A DNA stretch of 64,000 nucleotides from positions 806,001 through 870,000 of the forward strand of contig NZ_CP110008.1 in the NCBI RefSeq assembly GCF_025947285.1. The letters run 5' to 3'. The notes under the pieces are model-generated. The model was given only the letters and a program-made list of their open reading frames with translations, ran no database searches and was not told where the DNA came from. A program made the translations under genes and the position numbers. This DNA comes from Flavobacterium sp. N2820. GTDB taxonomy: Bacteria > Bacteroidota > Bacteroidia > Flavobacteriales > Flavobacteriaceae. Of the stretch, positions 43,982 to 51,258 are shown piece after piece; within the stretch, counting starts at the first letter, position 1; every line of letters begins with the position of its first letter.

Positions 43982-44407
43982 CTAAAACTTATCGGTTTCT
44001 AGAACAACGTATTGTCCTGGATATTGCGTGCTAACATCATCTTCAGCAGTTACAAAAATTCGTTTTGGTTTGGATGAAGAAACACTTTCAAACTTTACAT
44101 GAAGTTTAGATGTTCCAACAATTTGACCAATATTTAAAGGAATTTGATTTTCTTCAGAGGACAACCAAACCACATAATACTTTTTGGGTGGTTGTAAACG
44201 CTCTGGTTCTGCTAAATATGAAATTTCTAACTTGATGTTGTAATTATTATTATTGTCCTTTTTAACAGATATATCACCTCTTGCTGCTGGAACAATATTT
44301 GAATTTTCAAACTTTACATTTTTAGAGCAAGATGTAAAGATTTGCAATAAGGCAAAAGGTAATACTAAAAAAAGTGCAATTTTTAGTGATAAACTATTTG
44401 TTTTCAT
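43982..44407 (-). CDS. Hypothetical lipoprotein
   Basis: The protein has 141 residues from ATG 44407 (two more from the overlapping ATG at 44413). Its signal is MKTNSLSLKIALFLVLPFALL with lipobox IFTSC. The mature part is a single beta-sandwich-like domain (NYNIKLEISYLAEPERLQ, YYVVWLSSEENQ, KLHVKFESVSSS). It follows a coiled-coil lipoprotein gene by overlap and likely lies in the same transcript. The function is unknown. Confidence 0.78.
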   Translation of the reverse strand: MKTNSLSLKIALFLVLPFALLQIFTSCSKNVKFENSNIVPAARGDISVKKDNNNNYNIKLEISYLAEPERLQPPKKYYVVWLSSEENQIPLNIGQIVGTSKLHVKFESVSSSKPKRIFVTAEDDVSTQYPGQYVVLETDKF

Positions 44408-44412
44408 ATGCA

Positions 44413-44868
44413 TTATTTTTTCATATTACGGTCAGCCATATTTGAAATCGATTTTCCTAAATCGTTCAATTCATTATTAAAATCTACTTTAAATAATGCC
44501 CATTTTTCTTCAGGACCTTGTTCATAATTTTCAATTTTAAGTTTTAAATCCGAATTTCTTTTTTCTAATGTATTGATTTCAACTTCATCTAAATCTCTTT
44601 CAACTTTTCCTTTCGAATTGATTTTTAGTTTTAATTCGTTGATTTCTTGCTGATTTTGAGCTAATTTCAACTGAATGCTTTCTTTAAATGTATTGTAATC
44701 ACTGATAGAATCATTTTCTGCTTGAACCAAATCTGCTTCAGCATCAATTAAATCTTGTGTAGCTTCTTTAACGTCTTCTTCTTTTGCAGTTGGAGAATTA
44801 TTACAACTGTTCATAAAAAAACCTAAAAAACTAGCGGTAAGTACTGTTTTTATAATAAATGTTTTCAT
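44413..44868 (-). CDS. Coiled-coil lipoprotein
   Basis: This 151-residue protein starts with MKTFIIKTVLTASFLGFFMNSC (lipobox, Cys22) followed by an acidic helical region with heptad character (VKEATQDLIDAEADLVQAE, QQEINELKLKINSK, VEINTLEKRNSDLKLKIENY; each in parts). Such Lpp-like or envelope-spacer proteins are common in Flavobacteria stress clusters. It shares one base with the next lipoprotein gene. A -7-like CATATTTG box precedes it, but its promoter differs from the TGTAA-type element used by neighbouring genes. Confidence 0.8.
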   Translation of the reverse strand: MKTFIIKTVLTASFLGFFMNSCNNSPTAKEEDVKEATQDLIDAEADLVQAENDSISDYNTFKESIQLKLAQNQQEINELKLKINSKGKVERDLDEVEINTLEKRNSDLKLKIENYEQGPEEKWALFKVDFNNELNDLGKSISNMADRNMKK

Positions 44869-45029
44869 TGTATGCTTTTTTGTGTTTGTAAAACCATGAT
44901 TTCATTTTTCAAATATGTAAAATTTACATTTTAGCACTCATATAAGTTATCTCCTTTTCATAGTAATGTTTACTTATGCAAACGTATTTTGACAGGTGAT
45001 TTAAAAAGGAAACCATGGCCTTTCTTTAA

Positions 45030-45344
45030 TTATTTTTTACTCATTTCATGATCAGAACCACTTCGCAGTAATTCATTCGCTTTGTCTTTGAATGAAGTAT
45101 TCGCTTTGTTCATTTTGTCTTCTAAAAAATTTTCAACTTTCATTGCTTTATCTTTTAAATATTGACCATCTTCGCTCACTTCTTGTTTGAACTTATTTGC
45201 CGAATTTTTTAAGCTTTTTGCAATATTGCTTCTTGTTTTTTTCCCTTTATGAGGTGCAAACAATACGCCAATAGTTGCTCCAATTAGAGCTCCAACAAAT
45301 AAACTTCCAAAAACTAATTTTCCTTTATCATTAAGATTTTCCAT
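45030..45344 (-). CDS. YtxH domain protein
   Basis: This 104-residue protein has the YtxH signature: a glycine-rich hydrophobic segment (SLFVGALIGATIGVLFAPHKGKKTR) followed by a long charged amphipathic helix (IAKSLKNSANKFKQEVSEDG). YtxH proteins are small, often stress-induced membrane-associated proteins. It starts 18 bp after the outer-membrane barrel gene, in the same transcript under the 35-nt promoter-like element upstream of that gene. Confidence 0.9.
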   Translation of the reverse strand: MENLNDKGKLVFGSLFVGALIGATIGVLFAPHKGKKTRSNIAKSLKNSANKFKQEVSEDGQYLKDKAMKVENFLEDKMNKANTSFKDKANELLRSGSDHEMSKK

Positions 45345-45362
45345 GATATTTTATTTTTAAGA

Positions 45363-46004
45363 TTAAAATCTGTAACCTACTGTTGCTTGATACCACATAT
45401 TTTTATATCGTGGCGTTGTAGAAGTTCCATCTCCATTATTGTTTTTTAAATCCCATCCACCTCTTAGTCCAAAAACTAGATTTTGAACATTTATATCCAC
45501 ACCACCAATAAGTGAAAAAGTATTTTTACGAATATCATCGTTTTCAAATTCTTCTTCTTGTGTTGAACTTAATGAACCTCCTGTAAACTCATCTTTTTGT
45601 TTTAATAAATATGAGTATTGAGGCCCAAATAAAAGTGTTACATATTCAACTGGTTTAACAGCTAAAAATAATGGAATATCAATATAGTCAGTAGTTCTTG
45701 TGGTTTCATAATCGGTTCCTAAAAACGTACCTGTTGATTTAAAACCTTTTTGAGAAAATAATACTTCGGGTTGAATTCCAACAAATTTACCTAACGGAAT
45801 TGATACAAAAACACCTCCTGCTAATCCAAATTTCCCATCTGCAACAAAATCTTCGCCTTCAGAATCATAAACATTTGAAAAATTTGTTCCTGCTTTTAAT
45901 CCAAAGAATAATTTGTTTCGATTATCAGTTGTTGAAGACTCTTGAGCCATTGAATTTGTAACCGATAAAGTAACTAACGCGATCATTATGATTGCTTTTT
46001 TCAT
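45363..46004 (-). CDS. Outer-membrane beta-barrel protein
   Basis: This 213-residue protein has a signal peptide (MKKAIIMIALVTLSVTNSMAQ) and the barrel pattern FFGLKAGTNFSNV, FGLAGGVFVSIPLGKFVGIQ, TDYIDIPLFLAVKP and the terminal strand NMWYQATVGYRF ending in Phe, all typical of the OMP beta-barrel family of Bacteroidota. It has no enzymatic motif. It heads an operon with ytxH and carries the shared 35-nt promoter-like element 70-100 bp upstream, which links it to the CsbD-like and cupin genes. Confidence 0.88.
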   Translation of the reverse strand: MKKAIIMIALVTLSVTNSMAQESSTTDNRNKLFFGLKAGTNFSNVYDSEGEDFVADGKFGLAGGVFVSIPLGKFVGIQPEVLFSQKGFKSTGTFLGTDYETTRTTDYIDIPLFLAVKPVEYVTLLFGPQYSYLLKQKDEFTGGSLSSTQEEEFENDDIRKNTFSLIGGVDINVQNLVFGLRGGWDLKNNNGDGTSTTPRYKNMWYQATVGYRF

Positions 46005-46072
46005 TTTTTTTAATTTTAAGTTATATGCGCAATATTTTTAAACCTTACTAGTAATAGTTCTAATTTATAGTA

Positions 46073-46107
46073 CAAAGGTGCGTTCACAACCATTAAAATG
46101 TGTTACA
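46073..46107 (-). promoter_or_regulatory. Shared 35-nt promoter-like element (barrel-ytxH operon)
   Basis: On the minus strand it reads TGTAAC-ACATTTTA ... CACCTTTG, exactly 35 nt from TGTAA to TTTG. Two other genes have the same spacing. Confidence 0.6.
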
Positions 46108-46132
46108 CAATCTATTTTTTAAGTTACATGAT

Positions 46133-48517
46133 TCACTCATTTTGAAAGGCTTCTTCAAAGAAAACGGTTTCATGTATGGGATTGACAACGTTTTCCATTG
46201 TTAATCTAGAGAGCAAATAGCTAATAGTTGATTCTGCACCTTGGTTCAAATTAACATGATGTTGCTCTAAACCATCATAACAACCACCCGTTTTTGGATT
46301 ATAAACAATTTGATGCAAATGATTTTTTCCTAAAAACCAATCAAATGCTATACACATTTTGCTTTTGTAAGCATCATCTTCGTAGACTTGATAAAAAGTT
46401 TGTAGCGCTAAAATCGTATAAGCTACATCAATAGGTTGTTCTCCAAACTGATTGGCCGATTTTCCTCTGTGATACCAACCTTGATTTGAAATCACTTTGA
46501 TTTGATCTTCTTTAAAAGTAAGAGAAAGTAAAAAATCAAACGAAGTTTTTGCGATATCTTTATACAACTCACTTCCAGTACTCAAACCTGCAAACAACAT
46601 TGCTTCTGGAAGAATACTATTGGCATAGGTAAGATAATCTTCAAACCATTTCCACTTTTTATCAGAAACTCCACGGTATTTTGAAACTAAATTATCGGCC
46701 AAGGAAGTGATTAAATAATTTATTCGTGGACTTTGACTTTCTTGATTATAAAAATATAATCCTTTTATAGCAAAAGAAATTGCTCTTGGTGAATGAAATT
46801 TATGGATATTTATTAAAGCTTTTTCTATTGCAAACTTTGCTTTTTTAATCAAACTTTTATGAATTATCTCCCTATGAGAAATAAATTCTCCAAGTGCCCA
46901 AATGGCTCTACCATTGGAGTCTTCTAAATTTTCATTCGAATTATTGGTAGTGAAATTTCCTTCTTTATCAACATAATTTAAAAAGCTACCATTTTCTTGT
47001 TGGCAAAATAAAATGAATTTTAAATACGTGTTAATTAATTCTAAATCTTCTTCAGTATTTGTTAATTGATAATGTTTAGTTACCGCAATCAGTGCTCTAG
47101 CATTATCATCTAATGTATAACCTGATTGCAAATTGGGTTTTGAAATAGCCGAAAATTGAATTAATCCATTTATTGTCGTCATTCTTTTGATATGGTTTAA
47201 TGAAATTTTCGGCATTTCATAGTGCAAAGTTATTTTATGCTTGTTATTTTTATTTTTTACCAATTCAATATGAGCAATCGCTGAGTTTTGCCAAGAAGTG
47301 GGACTAATTTTATGCAAAGCATTTAATCGCATTTCTCTTACCAATTTTGGATTATATAATAGTTCAATTGTTTTTTCGGCAAGTTGATTGACGTTTAGAA
47401 AATCATAATTAAATCCAGCACCTTGTAAAAACTCTTTTGCATGCGGAATGGGCGTTGCAATTACAGGACAACCGCAAGCCATTGCATACGCTAATGTGCC
47501 ACTAACTGCTTGATTAGGATCTTTTGAAGTAAATAGATAAACTTTTGTTCGTTCTAAATAATCCATTAATTCTTCTAAGGATAAATACTTATTTATAAAC
47601 CGAACGTTGTTTTCTAAATGTAATTCTTGCACTTTTTCATACAGAAAATTACGGTATTTTTCTCCATCTCTTTTTAGAACTTCAGGATGTGTTTTTCCAA
47701 TAACTAAATAAATCACATTTGGAAATTTATCTATAATTTTTGGCAAAGCTTCAAGTGCTGTTTCTATACTTTTTCCTTCATTCAATAGTCCAAAAGTGGT
47801 TAGCACTACTCTATCACTAAACTGATTTTTAGTTTTTTGATGCAAAGTATCAAACGATGCAACCAAATGCGTTCCATGAGAAATTACGGCGATTTTTCGA
47901 GAAGCTATTCCATAATCAGTCATCAAAATAGATTTTGAAATTTCGGTCATCACAACTAAACAATCAGAATAATCGGTAATTTTACGAACCACTTTTTTAA
48001 GTTGATCAGCTGGTTTTGGTAATACAGTATGAAATGTAGTTGTAATTGGACGCTTTAAATGTTTCATAAATTTTAACAAATAATCTCCATAAACGCCTCC
48101 AAAAAGACCAAATTCGTGTTGTAAAAATACCATTGCAATATTTCTATCCGCATTCAATTTTGTTGTCAATTCAGAAAAATGATCTTCAATTTCAGTATTT
48201 AGTTTATATTTAACTTCTTCTGGATAATTGTAATTCGATTCGCTTGTTTCTAATGCACAAACTTTTAATGAAAATGTGCCTCCGAATTTTTCTTGTATCG
48301 CATTTTTTAAATCTTGAGTATAGGTAGCAATTCCACATTCTCTTGGTGGATATGATGTTATAAAAACGATTTCGGGCAATTGTTTTTCTACTACTGGGAG
48401 TAACTGATATTTAGATTGATTTATGAATCGCATCAAGTTACTTTCATTACGATTATTTTTTGCTTCATTATAAACAAGCAATGAATTATTATAGATGGGA
48501 AAAAAATTATCTTTCAT
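46133..48517 (-). CDS. Glycosyltransferase (GT4 type) fused to a C-terminal helical toroid domain
   Basis: This 794-residue protein has a GT-B glycosyltransferase at ~45-430 (FITSYPPRECGIATYTQDL, AVISHGTHLVASFD, TFGLLNEGKSIETALEALPK, SGTLAYAMACGCPVIATPIP). Residues ~440-785 form an alpha-helical repeat region (YTLDDNARALIAVTKHYQL, NEQPIDVAYTILALQTFYQVY in parts) resembling a six-hairpin glycosidase-like or prenyltransferase-like toroid. Its start overlaps the end of a GH130 gene by 11 bp. The pair suggests synthesis or turnover of a mannose-containing glycan; substrate and product are not shown. Confidence 0.88.
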   Translation of the reverse strand: MKDNFFPIYNNSLLVYNEAKNNRNESNLMRFINQSKYQLLPVVEKQLPEIVFITSYPPRECGIATYTQDLKNAIQEKFGGTFSLKVCALETSESNYNYPEEVKYKLNTEIEDHFSELTTKLNADRNIAMVFLQHEFGLFGGVYGDYLLKFMKHLKRPITTTFHTVLPKPADQLKKVVRKITDYSDCLVVMTEISKSILMTDYGIASRKIAVISHGTHLVASFDTLHQKTKNQFSDRVVLTTFGLLNEGKSIETALEALPKIIDKFPNVIYLVIGKTHPEVLKRDGEKYRNFLYEKVQELHLENNVRFINKYLSLEELMDYLERTKVYLFTSKDPNQAVSGTLAYAMACGCPVIATPIPHAKEFLQGAGFNYDFLNVNQLAEKTIELLYNPKLVREMRLNALHKISPTSWQNSAIAHIELVKNKNNKHKITLHYEMPKISLNHIKRMTTINGLIQFSAISKPNLQSGYTLDDNARALIAVTKHYQLTNTEEDLELINTYLKFILFCQQENGSFLNYVDKEGNFTTNNSNENLEDSNGRAIWALGEFISHREIIHKSLIKKAKFAIEKALINIHKFHSPRAISFAIKGLYFYNQESQSPRINYLITSLADNLVSKYRGVSDKKWKWFEDYLTYANSILPEAMLFAGLSTGSELYKDIAKTSFDFLLSLTFKEDQIKVISNQGWYHRGKSANQFGEQPIDVAYTILALQTFYQVYEDDAYKSKMCIAFDWFLGKNHLHQIVYNPKTGGCYDGLEQHHVNLNQGAESTISYLLSRLTMENVVNPIHETVFFEEAFQNE

Positions 48518-49541
48518 TTTGAGTTGGATTTAGTAAAAGTTCTTGTAATAATGCTTTCAAACTCATTGATGCACAAGCAATACATTTGTCTGCTGCACCA
48601 TAATAAATGTATAATGTATCATCAAATAGAGCTGTCCCAGTAGGAAAAACCACATTGGAAACAACTCCATTTTTTTCATAATCCAATTCAGGTTCAAATA
48701 AAGGGTCAACTAGTCTTGCAATTACTTTTGTAGGATTATCAATATCTAACAAAGCAGCTGCAGCTGAATAAATATAACCTTCAGAAGTATCAAAAACACC
48801 GTGATAAATGAGTAGCCAACCCAATTCGGTTTCTATTGGAGGACAGCCACCACCGATAAAACCTGATTCGTGATTAGTACCAACAGGGTCAAGAATAATG
48901 TGTTCATTAAAATGGAGAAAATATTGATTCCAAAATTCTTTAGTTAAATCTTCTAAACTATCAATCAAAACCAATTGAATTCCGGGACGTATTCGGTGTA
49001 GAAAAGCCAATTTTCCTTTTATTTTTCTTGGAAAAAAAATTACATCTTTATCCCAAAGAAAAACTTCTTCATTGTGTTTAAAGTGGCGAACGTGACGAAA
49101 ATATTTTGCATTTACCAAATTTGTACATTCGGCCAATCGTTTAAATTCGTCAAAAGTAAATTTAGGCACAATAATTCCTTTACGTTCAAAATGTTGTAAA
49201 TCAGTTGATGTAACTAAAGCACCTAAAGCATTAATTCCATTATAAGCAGTATATGTAATGTAATACACACCATCAATTTTAACAATTCTTGGGTCTTCAA
49301 TACCATGAGAAGCGTCATCAGAAAATGGAATTAATAAAGGTGTATTATTGCGTTGCACTAATGTAAGAGGCCCATCAAACATACAATATCCAATTGTTGA
49401 ATAATTTCCTTTTCTAACCGCTCGATACAACATATGAACTGTGTTTCCCTCTTGCAAAATTGCAGGATTTAAAACACTGTCATTTTCAAACGAGAGTTCG
49501 GTTTTTTTAAGAAGAATACCTTCTTTTTTGATTTGTATCAT
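48507..49541 (-). CDS. Glycoside hydrolase family 130-type glycan phosphorylase
   Basis: This 344-residue five-bladed beta-propeller has GH130 landmarks: VLNPAILQEGNTVHMLYRA, SHGIEDPRIVKIDGVYYITY (in parts), DKDVIFFPRKIKGK, GGGCPPIETELGWLLIYHGV (in parts) and VFPTGTALFDDTLYIYYGAADK (in parts). GH130 enzymes phosphorolyse or hydrolyse beta-mannosides. Some databases mislabel this subgroup as pesticidal protein. It overlaps the glycosyltransferase gene and is separated from the CsbD-like gene by a terminator hairpin that leaves only about 20 bp before its own start. Confidence 0.88.
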   Translation of the reverse strand: MIQIKKEGILLKKTELSFENDSVLNPAILQEGNTVHMLYRAVRKGNYSTIGYCMFDGPLTLVQRNNTPLLIPFSDDASHGIEDPRIVKIDGVYYITYTAYNGINALGALVTSTDLQHFERKGIIVPKFTFDEFKRLAECTNLVNAKYFRHVRHFKHNEEVFLWDKDVIFFPRKIKGKLAFLHRIRPGIQLVLIDSLEDLTKEFWNQYFLHFNEHIILDPVGTNHESGFIGGGCPPIETELGWLLIYHGVFDTSEGYIYSAAAALLDIDNPTKVIARLVDPLFEPELDYEKNGVVSNVVFPTGTALFDDTLYIYYGAADKCIACASMSLKALLQELLLNPTQNER

Positions 49542-49558
49542 TTTGAGATGTAGTTAGA

Positions 49559-49596
49559 TGAAAAAAAGCGTAGATGAAAATTCACCTACGCCTTTT
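49559..49596 (-). terminator. Terminator between the CsbD-like gene and the GH130 gene
   Basis: GCGTAGATGAA and TTCACCTACGC (one mismatch) form a strong stem with a T-run on the minus strand. Confidence 0.85.
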
Positions 49597-49662
49597 ATTG
49601 GCTATTATGTGTATTCTTAGCATTTTTGAGTTACTAAGTTGCCCACAAAATAAAGTCAATTA

Positions 49663-49884
49663 TTATGTTGTAGGTTGTCCTTTTTTGATAATATTCATTA
49701 CTTCTTCTCGCTTTTTGTGCAAACGAGCCTCTACTCTTTCAAGTAAATCATCTTCTCTACCACTTTCGAATTTTAAATCAGAATCGGTCAATTGCGGAAA
49801 TTTATCTTTTAAATTATCTGCTTGTCTTTTCCAATCACCAGAAAATTTAAAAACTTCTGTTCCTTTGTTTGCTTTTGATTCCAT
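49663..49884 (-). CDS. Small CsbD-like stress protein
   Basis: This 73-residue charged protein has FSGDWKRQADNLKDKFPQLTDSDLKF followed by a basic helix (LLERVEARLHKKREEV). The W-K-x2-x-x-LKxKFxxLTDxDL pattern is that of CsbD-type general stress proteins, without the usual second conserved segment. It has the shared 35-nt promoter-like element immediately upstream. The function of the family is not known. Confidence 0.8.
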   Translation of the reverse strand: MESKANKGTEVFKFSGDWKRQADNLKDKFPQLTDSDLKFESGREDDLLERVEARLHKKREEVMNIIKKGQPTT

Positions 49885-49918
49885 TTTAATTGTGTTTAAA
49901 TGTTATAATCTTATAAAA

Positions 49919-49953
49919 CAAAGGTTATTCATTTGAAACTAAAATGTATTACA
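49919..49953 (-). promoter_or_regulatory. Shared 35-nt promoter-like element (CsbD-like gene)
   Basis: On the minus strand it reads TGTAAT-ACATTTTA ... TAACCTTTG, 35 nt from TGTAA to TTTG, ending 35 nt before the start codon. Confidence 0.65.
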
Positions 49954-50001
49954 GCATTAAAAAGAAAACTTACATAAATCACACATTTTCATGCATTTAA
50001 A

Positions 50002-50574
50002 CTAAACATCTTCTAAGTTTTCTCTAAGTTTTGATTTTTTTCTTTTTTTCAATTGTTTGAAATAAGATGGAGATAATCCAGTAACTTTTTTAAATTGACT
50101 CGATAAATGTGCTACACTACTGTAATTTAATAAGTATGCTATTTCAGATAAATTCATTTCATCGTATAAAAGCAATTCTTTTACACGTTCAATCTTATGA
50201 TTGATAATGTATTGCTGAATGGTAATTCCTTTTACATCTGAAAAAATGTTGGATAAATACGTGTAGTCTTGTTGTAGTTTTTCGCTGATGTAATCTGAAT
50301 AATTTACTTTTGGCAATTCATCTGTATAATGAACCATTTCGATAATTACATCTTTAATTTTTTCAATAAGAATAGCTTTTTTGTCGTCTAATAATTCAAG
50401 ACCAGACTTGCCTAAATTTGTTTTCAATAAATCAAATTGTTCAGGAGTTATATCTTCTAAAATTTCAACAACCCCTAAATCAACGATTACGTGATGCAAC
50501 CCTATTTTTTTTAGTTCTTCCTTGACCATTATTTTACAGCGAAGACTAACCATATATTTAATATAGAGTATCAT
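50002..50574 (-). CDS. AraC-type regulator with N-terminal HMA-like region
   Basis: This 190-residue protein has an AraC helix-turn-helix at ~90-185 (SNIFSDVKGITIQQYIINHK, LSEIAYLLNYSSVAHLSSQFKK in parts, TGLSPSYFKQLKKR). The first ~70 residues (IKYMVSLRCKIMVKEELKKI, GLHHVIVDLGVVEIL) follow the heavy-metal-associated fold pattern but lack the second metal-binding cysteine of CxxC, so the site is degenerate. It follows the cupin gene by 43 bp and is probably in the same transcript. The regulator may sense thiol or metal state, but that is inference; start at 50574 keeps the HMA-like strand intact. Confidence 0.85.
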   Translation of the reverse strand: MILYIKYMVSLRCKIMVKEELKKIGLHHVIVDLGVVEILEDITPEQFDLLKTNLGKSGLELLDDKKAILIEKIKDVIIEMVHYTDELPKVNYSDYISEKLQQDYTYLSNIFSDVKGITIQQYIINHKIERVKELLLYDEMNLSEIAYLLNYSSVAHLSSQFKKVTGLSPSYFKQLKKRKKSKLRENLEDV

Positions 50575-50617
50575 TTTGTTTTAGTTTTAATGGCAAATTA
50601 GTTTTTGCTCCGTTTAT

Positions 50618-50971
50618 TTAATCTTCATAACCACTTTTAATTACAGTTGATATCATTTTAAATTGTTCATTAGCATTAAAATGGTGAGTGGAATGAGCAG
50701 GAATTACCATACCATCTCCTAATTTTAACTTGAATTTCTTTTTATCAATAGTTAGCTCAGCTACTCCATCAATAATTTGAATGTAGGTATCAAAAGGGGA
50801 TCTTTTTTCATCTAATTCTTCTCCTGCATCAAAAGAAGAAGCCGTAACATTTCCGGTTACTTTTTTTATAATTGTTTTACTTACCACTGCATTTGGGATA
50901 TACTCAATTAGCTCAACAACAATGTGAATTTTTCCTTTTTCAACTTCAACAACTTCGCTTGGCTTTTTCAT
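50618..50971 (-). CDS. Cupin domain protein
   Basis: This 117-residue protein has one cupin barrel: a first motif with SSFDAGEELDEKRSPFDTYIQ and a second motif with LGDGMVIPAHSTHHFNANEQ, which keeps a His pair that could bind metal. It has no signal peptide. It heads a unit with the AraC regulator and carries the shared 35-nt promoter-like element ~50 bp upstream. The ligand is unknown. Confidence 0.88.
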   Translation of the reverse strand: MKKPSEVVEVEKGKIHIVVELIEYIPNAVVSKTIIKKVTGNVTASSFDAGEELDEKRSPFDTYIQIIDGVAELTIDKKKFKLKLGDGMVIPAHSTHHFNANEQFKMISTVIKSGYED

Positions 50972-51021
50972 TTTTTTTGGCTGAATTGCTTTATAATTTT
51001 AAACACGAAATACAATTCTAT

Positions 51022-51056
51022 TCAAAGGTGGTTAATTATTTTACAAAAATCATTAC
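51022..51056 (-). promoter_or_regulatory. Shared 35-nt promoter-like element (cupin-AraC unit)
   Basis: On the minus strand it reads TGTAAT-GATTTTTG ... CCACCTTTG, 35 nt from TGTAA to TTTG, the same length as in the barrel and CsbD-like promoters. Confidence 0.6.
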
Positions 51057-51258
51057 ATAATCGTGATTAATATTTATATATTTCCCATTTTAGAAGTAAA
51101 ACCAATATTTTTCTATTATTAATACAATTTAGATAATTTAGTAGGCAAGCATACTATTTTTAAATTCATAAAAATTTAATTCATAGATTATCAATTATTT
51201 AAAAAATTGCACAATTAGTTTTATTTTTATAATTTGCAAGAAATATTAATTGTGAATT

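Noticed and set aside
45000..45029. Fourth copy of the 35-nt element upstream of the coiled-coil lipoprotein gene
   Set aside because: The TGTAA-like and TTTG parts upstream of 44868 are only 19 nt apart and do not match the spacing.
49574..49936. 120-codon plus-strand ORF over the CsbD-like gene
   Set aside because: The opposing frame has a charged CsbD-type protein with its own promoter element; the plus frame runs through a terminator hairpin.
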